A DNA stretch of 64,000 bases from Schizophyllum amplum (taxonomy: Eukaryota > Basidiomycota > Agaricomycetes > Agaricales > Schizophyllaceae), in NCBI GenBank assembly GCA_007026445.1, contig VDMD01000019.1:434001-498000 (forward strand), read 5' to 3'. This document shows positions 10,757-22,598 of the stretch, one piece after another (position 1 is the stretch's first letter; each line of letters begins with the position of its first letter). The notes under the pieces are model-generated. The model saw only the letters and a program-made list of their open reading frames with translations, was not told where the DNA came from and did not search any database. The position numbers and the translations under genes were made by a program.

Positions 10757-13095
10757 TCATGCCTTCGCGCCTCCCCACGCCACCTTCTTCCCACCGCCAC
10801 CTCCTGGTGCGGGGGCCTTCGTCGCCGACTGCTGCGCGGAACGCTGCTGCTGGTCCGCGGACGGCGCGAGCGGCATTTTCTTGAGCTCCTCCAGTATCCG
10901 CTGCGTCCGCTCCGCGTTCTTGATGAACCAGCCCGCGTACCGCCTCCCCACGGTCGACTCCGCGATATGCACCATGTTCTATCGCAGGCATCAGTGCTAC
11001 CTCACAAGGAAAAGAGAAGGTCGGGACACACCTCATCCACGATGAAGTTCAGGTCGCTCGTCGTGATCGTCTGCCCGTCCATGAGGCTCCCGCCGCCGAG
11101 GCGCGAGATGCTGCGTGAGCACTGCTTCATGACCATGAGCTCCTGCACCATCTCCTCCTCGTCCGCGTCGAGGAAGTTGGCGAGCTTCGGCGCGCCGACG
11201 CTCGTATACAGCTTGAGGAAGCTGCGCAGCGTTGGCACCGTGCCCTGCGCGGCGGCGTCCGCGAGGAAGAGCGAGAGGTGCCGCCGCGTCGGGTCGAGCT
11301 GCAGCGCTGGCTGGTCTGCGTTTTCTGGCGGGGCGATCCAGGCCGCGAGAGCCTCGGGGTCATCGTAAGGGGGCGAGTTGGCCGTGATGAATTTGGGGCA
11401 GGAGAAGAGGTAGAGCTCCTCGAAGGCTGCCTGGGCGTCCGGACTGGCAGAGTACGGTCAGCAAGGGAAGCGCAACAACGGTATGGCACATACCCGCCGC
11501 GCGCCATCTTCGCAAACTGATCACCAAAGCGCTCCTTCGACGTGTTGGCAATGTTGTCATCCAATCGGCTTGGTGAGAGCGCGTTGCAGATCGCAAAGAG
11601 CGCATACATGCGGTCGGCGGTTTTGTTGATCTGCGTAACCGTTAGCGGTACACATGGATAACAGCAGCATAGACGCACTTGGTCGTACTGGTAACTGCGA
11701 GTGTGGTACTGCCGTGTGCGCATGATGAAGTTGAGGATGGTGACGAAGGTGCGGATGGCGTCCGGGTAACGGCGCAGCATCAGGTAACAGAAGCCGACGT
11801 GGTAGTACGTCGTGACATGGCAGGCGGTAACGCGGGTGATGGGCGACTGTGGAGGGTGTCACTCGACAATTCGATATATTTGGATCGCATGCGTACCTTG
11901 AGGTTGAACTCGACGTCGTCCATGACCTTCAGCGCAAGCGTGAAGTCGCCGAGGAGGACGTGCACGCGCAGGAGACCGACTATGCTGAAGTAGCCCAGCA
12001 TCCGGTAGAGCGGCTTCTGGCCGTACTCGCCAACGATCTCGCTAAAATCACGTTAAGGCGAGCCGCCGGTTCGAGGGCATAGTTACGCACGCGATCTCCT
12101 CCTGTGACTTCCCCTCTCGCAGAGCGATGATATAATCGTTAATTTTCGATTTTTGAATGAGGGAGTAGAGGACGTTGAGCACGCTGTATGAGCTCCAGAC
12201 TTGCTGCAGCGGTGTTAGTGGTGTATCATCGCGGAAGGAGGTTGACGTACCGGACCACCCTCCGCGAGCATCATGAGTTCGTCCTCAGACTTGTTCTTGA
12301 TCTTTGACCGCCATGTGCAGAAGACCTGGAACTGGTAGATGAACTCGTCGATGATGTCCCACAGCCATTGCTCAGGGAGCTGTAGCTGGACCGGGCCGTC
12401 AGAGTCTGATGGTAGGTGAGGAGTGAGCGTAGGGGTATGTTGAGTTTACGGACTGAGGAGGTAGTTGAACAGTTCGCAGCTGTTCTCGTACGAATGGAAG
12501 CGATCGTCGATGTTGGGCTGCAGGCGGGAGTAGACGTGACGGTAGTAAAGTTCGCGGTAGAGGATGATGAAGATAGGATCTGGATGCGATGTCAGATCAC
12601 TGCTCGAAACCATGCACCGTGCCACGTACCGTCGTTCACGAGAGGGGCGATAACCTCCGCCTCGGGCCATTCCGATCGCGCGTAGAACTTCTCGGTGTAC
12701 TTGTTCCACCCGCTTTCGTATGCAACCGTAATCTCCGCGAGATTGTTCTCCATCACTGCTTTATGGAAGTGCACGATGAACTGCACAGTGTGAGCGAATC
12801 GGCTGCAGAGCGCATGCGCATACACTCACACCCTTCACGACGTCCGGTATCTGTGCAAATGCGGCCTGCTGCGCCATGTGCTGTTGCATTGCCATCAGAG
12901 TGGACTCGTCGATCTGCGACTGAGCCATATGTGCTGGAAGAGGTATCAGCGAGGGGGACGGGGGATCTCGTCGGCGCGCGCACCGTCATTGTAGCCGGCC
13001 TGGCCGTAGCTGCCGATGGCCATTGAGAGATCGACGTCCTGGATGTCCTCCTCCATATCCTCGGCCGCCCACAGAGCCATTCTTTGCTGCGCCAT
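10757..13095 (-). CDS. Translation initiation factor eIF3 subunit l
   Basis: eIF3l is a PCI-domain subunit of the eIF3 complex that organises the 43S pre-initiation complex in the cytoplasm. The start is [17 protein letters not shown] (13095). Introns visible near the start are 12934-12983 and 12781-12829, and about nine exons can be traced. Diagnostic segments in order are the leucine/tyrosine-rich [16 protein letters not shown] near 12170, [66 protein letters not shown], the PCI-region [17 protein letters not shown] and [18 protein letters not shown], then [14 protein letters not shown]. The C-terminus is a low-complexity alanine/glutamine/glycine tail. It is a housekeeping gene, and it is divergent from the GNAT gene. 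The reading frame looks intact in all exons checked. Confidence 0.9.
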
Positions 13096-13554
13096 TGTAT
13101 TTTTGAAGTTCGTCGTCGCCGTCGGACGCGATGGTGGCGAGGAAAGTTTTTGTCACAGCGTTTGTCACAATGGCGTGACGCAACCCAATCGAGAATCAAA
13201 CGACAAAGGTTTCCTTGTTTGGTTTTGATTCCTTACTTCTGCATTTGTGCGTCGTTGCTATGGACAGTATCCGACTGTGCACGATTAGTGAAACACTGTT
13301 ACCTATCTTCTGGCCAAGAGCTCCGCGCTGCTTTGATAGCACGCACGTCACTATCGGATGGATGGCGGGGTGCCGCGCAACCGCGCCCAACAAGCGCCCG
13401 AACGGCAGTTGCCGATAAGGCGCGATGACTCGAATGAATGTTCGACTTTGCGACTCACCGGAAACTTGTCCACTCGGCTGCCTCTATAAAGTCGCGCAGG
13501 AATCACCACTGATCAACAGATCCATTGCCTCCAAATTCCCACACTTGGTCCGAA
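13096..13554. other. Divergent promoter region
   Basis: The 459 bp serve the eIF3l gene (minus) and the GNAT gene (plus). A TATA-like element is annotated at 13485 for the plus-strand gene. No other gene is recognised. Confidence 0.5.
13485..13490 (+). promoter_or_regulatory. TATA box of the GNAT gene
   Basis: CCTCTATAAAG lies about 65 bp before the ATG at 13555, a usual distance for fungal core promoters. Confidence 0.5.
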
Positions 13555-14313
13555 ATGGCCTCATCCTTTGATACCAACTTCTGTTTCCCTCTGCCCGAGA
13601 GCATCGAGAATGACAAGGTCAAGCTCGTCCCCTTCGTTGTGAGTACATCAATCCCCTTGCACGCTTTGAGTCTCATCCTTCATCCTACCTTGCAGCCTTC
13701 CAATTTTGCGGATGAATTCGCAGCGGCATCAAAGGACCACCCCGTGCTATTCACCCACCTCCCCTACGGGCCTTGGCAGACCGGCCAGGAGATGACCGAC
13801 GCCTTCCTCGAGCCCTCCATCCACAGAAACCCCGGCGTCGTGCTCTTCGCCGTCCTCGACAAATTATCGAACAACGCGCTAGCGGGCACCTTGGGCTACC
13901 TCAACTCCTCCGCCGTGAACCTCGTCACGGAGATCGGGTACGTCACGATCCTCCCGGCATTCCAGCGCACGCACGTCGCTTCCAACGCGGTCATCGTACT
14001 CATGAAGTACGCGCTCGACCAGCCGCCCGCGGGCCTGGGGCTGCGGCGCCTCGAGTGGCGCGCGAACTCGCTCAATACGAAGAGCATCGCGCTGGCGATG
14101 CGTATGGGCTACCAGTTGGATGCAGTACTCCGGTGGGATCGAGTTTACCCCGGGGGAGCCCAGGGAAAGACAGGGAACGGGAGGATGGTGCGCGCGGATG
14201 ATGTCAAGGCGGGTACGGTTGGCCGTGATACCGCCATACTGAGCGTCTGCTGGGACGACTGGTTGAATGGGGTCCGGGAGGTAGCGATCAAGAACGAGCA
14301 GCGGCATAAATGA
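13555..14313 (+). CDS. GNAT-family N-acetyltransferase (RimJ/RimL type)
   Basis: This is a predicted acetyl-CoA-dependent N-acetyltransferase of the Acetyltransf_3 type; the acceptor is not predictable. The start MASSFDTNFCFPLPES precedes a 57-nt in-frame intron (13639-13695), removal of which joins VKLVPFV to PSNFADEF. The GNAT fold is shown by AGTLGYLNSS (beta4), EIGYVTILPAFQRTHVASNAV (acetyl-CoA-binding motif A), and LRRLEWRANSLNTKSIALAMRMGY (motif B), close to the W-x-x-x-x-x-N-x-x-S signature of RimL-like enzymes. The length of about 233 residues is normal. The last 26 bases overlap the 3' end of the minus-strand gene 14288-15676. Confidence 0.85.
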   Translation: MASSFDTNFCFPLPESIENDKVKLVPFVVSTSIPLHALSLILHPTLQPSNFADEFAAASKDHPVLFTHLPYGPWQTGQEMTDAFLEPSIHRNPGVVLFAVLDKLSNNALAGTLGYLNSSAVNLVTEIGYVTILPAFQRTHVASNAVIVLMKYALDQPPAGLGLRRLEWRANSLNTKSIALAMRMGYQLDAVLRWDRVYPGGAQGKTGNGRMVRADDVKAGTVGRDTAILSVCWDDWLNGVREVAIKNEQRHK

Positions 14314-15676
14314 TTTTACTAGGCAGAGTGCATTCGCCTATACAGATGATACCGCGGTATTTGGCGAGTTGAGCGCGAAGTTTCTCCAGCTCTTCGTCCT
14401 TGCGCGCAAGCTCTGCAGCATTGCGCGCACTCTGCGAAGTGGTCACTGGTCAGTGCAATCACAAATCAAGATAGTAGGCCTGAGCGCACCTCAGCAGCGG
14501 CGTCCCGTTTGGCGCGGGCGGCATTCCCTTTGACACGGGCGGCATCCTCCTTGACACGGGCGGCCTCCTCTTCGACACGGGCGGCCTTCTCCTCGGCGCG
14601 GGCTGCCTCCTCTTTGGCGCGGGCTACCTCCTCTTTGGCGCGGGCTGCCTCCTCTTCGGCGCGGGCTGCCTCCTCTTCGGCACGAGCGGCCTGGTTCCAA
14701 GCAGCCAATATATATGAGCGCAAATAAAAAGCCGTCGCTTACACACCTTGATATCAGCCGCGTGTATGTGTTCGTACGCGACGGTAGTGGAGTGCTGGAT
14801 CGCCGCCCACGTCTCGGTACGACATACCTGGATGAGCTCCTGTATCTCGCGCAGAGGTTCCACCGAGGCCAGAAGCCGGCTGTCCTCAGCCCGGTCTCTC
14901 TCGATAGCGTCGTGCACGACGTCCCTTCGAGCACTGCCCCTCCCATCAACCAAAGGCACGAGGTCCTTCGAGCGGCCCTCGGGCATGAGCCGACCCTCGG
15001 CAGTCACCATCCGAGTGCTCAGCCACATGCCCGCACGCGTATGAACAGGCCCTGCCTGCGTCGTTGGTGTCCCCGCCAGCAGCCGAAGGCTCTCGAAGAG
15101 CATGCGCGCGTACTACAGACACATATAGTTGAGGGTGCTGTAATCCTTAGCGCGTTTGGTGAGCACGTGGGCAGCCACGATGCAGTCGACGAAGTTCAGC
15201 GCGCCTTCGTCAGGCGTGAACGTGGCGACCACATCGTAGTCGCGCGCGAGCTGGCCGATGGTCTGCGCAACAAAGACCCGGTCAAGGTTTCCTGTGCTCT
15301 TCCCCTTGCTGTTGCGACAAGCGGCGCTCGATTCCGGAGCGAGCGGCACGGATTGCAGAGAGCCGGTCTCGGGTTGGTAGTTTTTCAAGCGCTCGAACTT
15401 CGCGATTCGATCGTCGATGCCGACCGTGGCGCCGTCCTTGTCGATGACGGTGTGAGCGTAACGGACGAGGATGATCTCGTGCGGCACACCGCCACTCAAT
15501 ATATTGGACTCGCGTCGGAGATGGAGGACCTCCACGACACGACATTCCCGGAGTGTGTGATCGCGACGGGTGTCGTAGAATTCATTGTCCTTGATGTTGT
15601 CCAAGAACTCCTTGGGAGAATAAGGAATTGAGCGGTCGGAGATGATGCCTGGAATAGTCTGCTTGGGAGTAGACAT
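14288..15676 (-). CDS. Hypothetical protein with C-terminal heptad-repeat coiled coil
   Basis: No function is recognised. The start is MSTPKQTIPGIISDRS (15676). The N-terminal half is a globular-looking region with GGVPHEIILVRYA and GIDDRIAKFERLKNYQ, reminiscent of uncharacterised mushroom proteins. An in-frame TAG at 15113-15115 is best explained by a 54-nt intron joining VDCIVAAH to YARMLFESLRLL. A further intron (about 14697-14745) leads into nearly perfect seven-residue repeats of the type EEAARAE/K (DNA period 21 bp, about 14500-14695), predicting one long charged helix. A last intron joins DAAAE to SARNAAELARKDEELEKL, and the stop is at 14288. It overlaps the GNAT gene tail to tail by 26 bp. 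Confidence 0.65.
14500..14697 (-). repeat. 21-bp coding tandem repeat (AARAEEE heptads)
   Basis: About nine imperfect 21-bp units on the minus strand encode heptads alternating alanine/arginine with acidic residues. Such arrays often vary in copy number between strains. Confidence 0.75.
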
Positions 15677-17083
15677 GGAATATGCAATTTTGTCAGGATT
15701 GGGAGGAGCACCAGAGAGCAGCCAACGAAAGAGCTGAAACATGCTGAAAGCTGTCTCTTTAAGTCGCAACGGGTCGGAGTCAATCGATGGACGCCAGAAG
15801 CAGCCTGAGAGCGGCGCACGGATGAGATCGGGCATCGCGAAAAATGTCGAAAGTATATCTCGCTTTGTCCTGAATATAATCACGGCAAGGCCCGCGCCGG
15901 TCCGATCACGCGTGATATCGCAGGTCGCCACCTTTATCTCGCTTTATACACTGAACAATGCATTGTGGGCTACTGTAAAGCCCATATGCTCACTGTGAGT
16001 TTTTATCTACCGTGGTAAAGAGGCGTGGCTGGTATATATGCCACGGTAAGGCAACTCAGCCGCCAAGCTAAGCGCGGCGGCAGCGTCTACGCGAATTTCG
16101 TGATCTCACCACCGACGGCGGCTTACCCTCCCATCGAATCCCCCGGATCACATCTAATATATATATATTGGAGCAAAAGCACATACTTAGACAGACGCGC
16201 AAGGAGTTTGAGAAATGCGAATGGGCGCAAGAAAGCTTTGGAACATTTCGGGAACGTGGAGAACACTGGAGATGCGCGGGGTCATGCGCGGGTTGGAGGG
16301 ATATACGGTCAAGGGGTCAGGCCGTGCACGTAACAGTCCGAGTCGCGCTAGAAGAACGCGACGCAGCTCGCATGCATGGCGCGGGCGTAGCGCGCAATGA
16401 CGGTAGTGGGAGACCTCGGGGGACGCGTCCGTGAGCGTTGTTGTCGATGTGTCTTGCCCTTGAGGCATATAGTAAGGACAATCTGTGCAGGGGCGTAGGA
16501 TGGTCGGTGCGAGGGAGAACGCACTAGCACCTGTGACCTAGTGGCGCTATCGGCCTTCGCTCATAGCGCGCGTGTCCCGGCACCATCGCCGCCGCGCCGC
16601 GCCCTCTGAGCCCGACCAAAAGCAGTACCGCGAAGACCCTGTACGAGAACTGTAGAGGTGGGGTACAGCGCCTAGCTGTCGAAAGCGCGACGCGTGGGAC
16701 ACAGGTCTTATTATGTCTTCGCCAGTGTCTGTCGAGGGCGTGTAGCGCGGGCCGCACTGACGCGAGGAACGTGCCATACATGTCCAATCGCGCCGGCTGT
16801 AGTATGAAAGTAAGTCACAAGACGCGAGCTAGATGTAGGACGCACCTGTGGCGCATTCGCACGCGCTCGCAAATGGCGGGAATCGAACGAGGACCGCGAT
16901 GGGGGGACTCAGACTCAGAGTGAAGATCGGCAGAGTCACGCGGGCGCGAAGTCCAGGAATTGATGACGTCAATTCCCAGAGTTCGCGACCACATGATCCT
17001 TCCGCCCTCTTACCGATCGTATAAAGCAACGACGTCCACAATCTGAGCATCGCGCTTCTTTCTCTCCTACGCTCATCATCAGC
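15677..17083. other. Gene-poor stretch
   Basis: No gene can be supported on either strand. One GTTCGATTCCCGC string on the minus strand near 16865 mimics a tRNA T-loop, but the arms do not pair. The right end is the promoter of the putative gene at 17084. Confidence 0.4.
17020..17025 (+). promoter_or_regulatory. TATA box before the hypothetical gene at 17084
   Basis: GATCGTATAAAGC is followed by a CT-rich leader (17057-17072) and then the ATG at 17084, a typical basidiomycete promoter layout. Confidence 0.45.
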
Positions 17084-17724
17084 ATGGCTTTTCGCATTCA
17101 AAAGATTATGACCGACTCTGCCAGCGCAATCCACTGGCAGGTGTCCGCCTCCAGCTTTAACGCCGTCGACTCTCGATCCGTATCCCCTGTACTTACCTCC
17201 TCGCCTCGGGCAGCGTCCAGCACAGGTGATCAGGAGAACGTCCCTATGCCATTGACTCCGCCCTCTGACTCCAGCTTCCCGGAGTTGGAGTCGGAGCCTG
17301 TACCATCAATGAGCCTTTGGAACGACGCGCTTTAATCGAGCGCGAGGAAAACCCCGGTTTGGGCGCAGGCGATGGGCGGTCTCCAAAAGGCGTCTCGGGT
17401 GCAAGACCAATATCATCGATGCTCTTACGGGCGCAGGGCAAGCTGCACTCGCGCACCGACGAGTACGTTCCATCCTCAGGGTTCCATCTTCCCCCGTATT
17501 CGAGCGCATATACCAGTCTCGGCGGCCGACGATCCCGTCTCTTGCCATACCTTCATAACTCACGAAATCATGCAGGTGGATATGGTGGCCACCGGCCACG
17601 GCTTCAGCGCTTCAGCAACGAAGGGCAGACAAACAGGGACGCAAAGGTGCGCATATATGCACTTGACATTTTGGTTTCTTACTCTCACAGATATCTCTGT
17701 AAAAGGCCTGCAACGGCATCATAG
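17084..17724 (+). CDS. Hypothetical protein, gene model uncertain
   Basis: The product is not recognised. The TATA box and CT-rich leader support a start at MAFRIQKIMTDSASAIHW. The first frame runs to SMSLWNDAL and stops at 17335. A second frame just downstream continues sensibly with INEPLERRALIEREENP and RPISSMLLRAQGKL. Joining them needs either an intron I could not place or a one-base slip near 17310. The region is serine/proline-rich and probably disordered. Later exons may exist around 18300-18800, beyond the repeat tract. The end coordinate is only the end of the second open frame. Confidence 0.3.
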
Positions 17725-17869
17725 GGCACGTTCCAGAGTCTCCACCCCCGTTCACAACCGATATCGCCATCCCTGTGAAGACACGTGCATACAGCCGTTC
17801 GATCCACCATTTCTCTGCAGTCGGTACTCAGCGCCGCTGACGTTGAGGGCGCTGACCGAGCGAGTAAGC

Positions 17870-18240
17870 GTCGCTCCCTCGAGGTCTTGACGAAGACTTC
17901 GCCTCTCTCGAGGTCGAAGGTCGAAGGCGGAGGCGAGCGAGCGAGAGTCGCCCGGAAGAGGCCCGGAAGAAGAAGGCGAGGACGTCGCCCTCTTCTCTCG
18001 AGGTCGCCCGGACGAAGGTCGAGAGTCGCCCTCTTTCGAGGATGAAGGCGGAGGCGAGAGTCGCCCGTTCGAGCGGGGGCGAGTACGTCTTCTCTCGAGT
18101 CGGACGAAGGCGAGCGAGGACGTCGCCTCTTTCTCGAGCCTCGGACGAAGGCGCAGGCGAGCGAGTACGTCGCCCTCTTCTCGAGGCTCGGACGAAGGCG
18201 AGCGAGAGTCGCCCTCTTTCTCGAGCCGGCCGGTGAAGGC
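17870..18240. repeat. Degenerate GC-rich tandem repeat tract
   Basis: Irregular units of roughly 55-65 bp share the strings GGACGAAGGCGAGCGAG, GTCGCCCTCTT and TCTCGAG. Frames stay open on both strands because of this. No protein family is recognised within it. Confidence 0.65.
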
Positions 18241-21200
18241 GCCACCCCTCATCCACGAGGTGTGGGACTTGTAAGTGACCGCTTCAAGTTGACCACCGCA
18301 TATACTGACATATTGTGCAGATCCATCCCACAAGGGCACTAGCCAGCCCCCTCTTCCTGATCCTCGAGGCATCGAATGAGCGCTTTTCTGACCAGGCGTC
18401 CCCGACAGGGTACTATGCGCGTCACTGCGGAGAGTATAGGCTACGTCGCGATGCAGGTTCGTCTCATTCCCGCCCTTTGTACCCATACTCACTTTGCTTC
18501 TCAGGTACGTTTCACGTGCGCCGCGGTCACATATTGGACTGGACTGTGCAGGCGTCCTACAAGCCATGCAAGAACTCTTTGCCTTGACGAGGACGCCCCC
18601 GACAAGTGAGTCTATTGCTGGTAGAACACGCGCGTATCACGCTGCTCGTAGGCCATAACTAACCTCAGCTTCAGGGTGACTTTTGGGAAGGCCGAAGGCG
18701 GCGAGGAAGGTGTTTCCGGGCAGTCAAACGGGCTGCAGTCAGGTGTGCGGAGGCGGCGACCCAGGCTGCCGCGGTCTAACTGTTTCTCGCTGTCTTCTGT
18801 TGTTCTCTTGCTCTTTACTATCGCTCTTTCGCTACGACGTGTTTGTACCGCTTATCAACGACTGAATTCATTGTGCTTTACTCCTTTACTGCCTGGTCCC
18901 GAGTGAATACGAGAGCCCGGCCACCTCACATGGGGGGCCCGCCTGCATGTAGGGACGAGAAGGCACTATCCGACCTTATAAACAACATAAGGCGAGATAA
19001 ATGGGACAATGCCTTATATAAGGCATAGCGGCCTTGTCGCCCTTACAGTGATTTGTGAGGGTTTATCACGCATTATAGCGAAATTCAGTTCATTTGTATG
19101 GACATATAATATACCGCGAGATTATATACATTTGTGGGTGATACAGGGCATTGCCCGCTCGTATCACGCGTGAAATCCGGAGCGTTTTTTTCGCGATGGG
19201 TAAACGGTGCGGTCAATACAGTTGCCAACAGGAAAGCGGCAGGTGGACGTCCTCGAGCCTCGTTCACCGAGTGATTTGGTTCGATGACTCTCATCGCACC
19301 CCTTGCCGCAGACTTTAGCAGGCTGCGAACGCAAGCAAAAGTGCCCGAAGGCATGGGAATCCTGCGATACCTTTGCCGGTCGTAGGATGATAACGAAGTT
19401 GGGCGAAGCTGGGAAGCTTCTCGCTTGTTTGAAAGGTTACCGAAGATTTCCGTACTTGAAAGGTAGCAGAGGTTTTGGCCGACCTGAAAGGCAATCAAAG
19501 CTTGCATAGGCTTCCAGAGCAGCCAATGTTATCTCAGGATCAACGGTTCATAAGGTTTTTGGTACTTGGGTCCTGGGAACCCGACACCATCACAGCAATC
19601 ACGTTAATTAATCGACTACAGTACATGAGATACGAGCGAGGCAGCGCAATGGTACTACAATAGAACAGCGAGAGAGCAATCAAACACCTAGACGACGTAC
19701 GGAGTTCCCAAGAGCAAGAAGCAGCGGTGCGCGCTTGTGGCTGCGAGAACGGAAGCATTGACATTATTGTCTAAAGGCAATGATAAGTAAGAGCGTGCCG
19801 ATATCGGTACGAGAAATACATACACTTGTTCTCGTCGCGCTTCGGAGCTGCGTCCGCCAGATCGTGCGTTCCTCCGAGGCGGCGGTGGCGGATTCACGTC
19901 GCTGACCTCGCTTGCACGTCGCGAGTCGTCGCGCTGCCGTCAGTGAGAGTCACATATCGCTTCTAGTCCTCACCTCAGGTCTGAGCGAAGGATGCGCTTG
20001 AGCTGGCGGAGGCGGAGAGCTGCGCCCGGGCGAGCAAATTTGCGGCGTAGATGCTTACCGACGAGATGATGCGACGAATTTGACGGTGAGGTGGGGGAGA
20101 GATGGGCTCGTGGGACGTAATTCTCGTAGGCGAACGTATGTTAATGTTCATCCCAGATCGGGAACGCGCATGTCGCGCTCGGTCTGCACCCATCATGATA
20201 GTCAGTCGGGAATCGAGGCTTCGCGCTGTTCGTGTCGGCCCGGTGGCGACGACAACTCCCAGCGCGTTAGGGACAATGAGCACAGCTAGAGTAAGAATGT
20301 AAGTGACATATGCGCATATATGCGGTGCAAGTTTGCTGGCGTACCTCATGTCGATCGCGCGTAGACGCGGAGGAAGTGTCGCCGAGACGCGCTTGTCCCC
20401 GGCAGTTCAGGATCGCGCTACCCGAGACTTCATGTTATTGCGCGCGGTTTCAGCGATCCTGAGCGCACCTGGAATGGGACCTTCGCTCAAAAGCGATCAC
20501 CGGCGAACCCACGACCTGGGTGTATGCGCTCCTATTGCGATCGGAGGAGCTTCTGGCACGCTGTAGTGTATTGTAAACATTGATAACCCGGTCGCGGGGC
20601 ATCAGACGCACCTTGTGAGTCGCAGGCCCCTCCTATGGCCATTCCAACGGGCGCATGCGCTTTTACCGAACGCTGGTCGCGGTCGGGCGACGCATAGGCC
20701 AGACATCTTGTTGCCGACAGCTGGCTGCTCGTCGATCTTCAAGCGGAGAGAATGGGAATGAAACGGGGCCGTGCAGACGAACATGGTGGGTAGAGGCAAG
20801 AGGCAAAGGGTTCGAGGCGCCGTCTCGGATCGTGTTGCAATCAGGCGATCGCATGACGCACGGACCACCTGAGGGTAGGCTAAGGATTGACTTGATGGAA
20901 AGTTGAAGCCGTTCATGAGAGCGCTCAACGCAACGCGATCGACGCGACCTGGACGCGACGGCATCCAGTGATCGAACGCGGAACGCGGTCTCATTGTCGC
21001 GTTGGGCCGCACCCGCTGCGCCCGCGCCTCACCAAAGCCTCATTATTCTCAAGACGGCTTGGCTCTGGTAAGTAGCCTTCGTTCTTCAGCGTGCTTGAGT
21101 AGTATAGTACGTGCCTCATTTACGGTCGCGGTGGCGCGCGATCTTATCACATGATCGGCGGACATCGGTCCGAACTTGAACTGCGTCGAAAACCTGCGCT

Positions 21201-22598
21201 CATGCTTGACTGGATACCGATAACCTGCGGCCCTACTTGGGAGGTCATCAAAAATATACCAATGCATTTGGAAGGCCAGAGAAATAATTTGAGCCACCTT
21301 TCAGCAGGACTTAAAACATTTTGCTGTCTTTGAGGGCTCTCAAATCCTTCGACCGTCCTTTGAACTGGCATCAAAACCTCCAACGTGCCCCCGAAGGCTA
21401 GGAGAACTCTTCGTACATCCTGGAAGGTGAGTCTAGTATTCTCGCGCCACTAAATGTCCCCGAAGGTCTGCGCCAAAAGCACGATGGCCTATGGTCTTGC
21501 AAATGGCTGTTATCAGTGCTGCTCAAAGGAGTCCCAAAAGGTAGGGACGTACCCACTAGTCGTTTCGAACTGGCAGGGCTCCCTCTTCGGGAGTCGGAGC
21601 AGGAAAGCTGTATATCAATCAGCGCTCTATCAACGTGTTTAGCACAGGTGCACTACACAGGAGCAGAAGATCGGCTACGGACGACTCCGGGTCATGCGCA
21701 GAGGCGTGCTGCGCTCATCTCCGCTATCCGAGGCTTGAGGGGACGATTGAACAGGGATCCAAGATAGCCTTCACCATCGACGAGCTGCAAGCTGGCCTCG
21801 AGGTTCGCGAAGTCATAGGCTAAGGCCAAGAAGACGCACACGTGCACCTGGGCAGCTCAGAAATATATACCTGTCTTGTACCTGTCGCTACCGTCTGCGC
21901 TCAAAGTCCCAAAGCCCGATCCCGCGACATGGCTGCGCAAGCTGGCTGCCAGATCTGCCACGCAGGCCATGCTCGGCAAGTTCGCTTTCGACGTTCTTCG
22001 CCTGATCTCGCTGCATGCCGCCTATAGCTACAGTTTGCCTACAGTTGACCGACGCACGCATGGCGGCTGTCTTCGGAGAGAAAAAAACACTGAATGTATA
22101 CACGACTAAACATGGCATACGAGAGAGATCTGGAGGTGACCCGGGGGAGGAAGGTGGCTACAAGTATGATAGGGGTAGCGCACATTCAAGTGTAGTATGG
22201 GCACCCCGTTAGTTCCTTGAGGGACCGCTCGGGTAATATCACGATTACCACCATGAATGATCACTACCACCACCGAAGCATAACGAGGATTTCGGATTGG
22301 ACCAAGAGTGGACGAGAAAGATTGGACGAGAATGTTAATGAGGACGGCTCACTGGTATAAGTATGCCGTACATCAATTCGGCGAATAAGTATATCGTCAA
22401 GCTGAGTGTTTAGCCATCTTCTCTGCTCCGAAATCTGCTGCTCATTCATCGAAAGTGCTACTCATAAATTGATCAGGCATGTTTGAAGAGAAGATGATGC
22501 ATGGGCGAGTACACCAGTACGTACATAAGTACACGAGAGTACACAACTATCTTCTGTATTAGACCTAACCGGTGTCCGGTGCCAGGTGCGTGCTCCAT
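18241..22598. other. Gene-poor stretch of about 4.3 kb
   Basis: Short frames occur on both strands but none shows a known motif or convincing splicing. Local features are a GCCTTATATAAGGC palindrome near 19011 and a minus-strand frame (19975-20349) with one hydrophobic segment and a basic tail, possibly a membrane-protein remnant. Short direct repeats of GTAC-containing strings lie at 22505-22550. I see no RNA gene. Confidence 0.35.

Noticed and set aside
15103..15115. Nonsense mutation in the coiled-coil gene
   Set aside because: A 54-nt GT...AG intron spanning the TAG keeps the frame and joins conserved-looking sequence, so no mutation needs to be assumed.
16855..16900. Possible tRNA (GTTCGATTCCCGC on the minus strand)
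   Set aside because: The T-arm stem does not pair and no anticodon or D arm can be drawn.
19975..20349. Minus-strand frame with one hydrophobic segment, considered as a membrane protein C-terminus
   Set aside because: No upstream exons with further transmembrane segments could be found, so only a remnant is possible.
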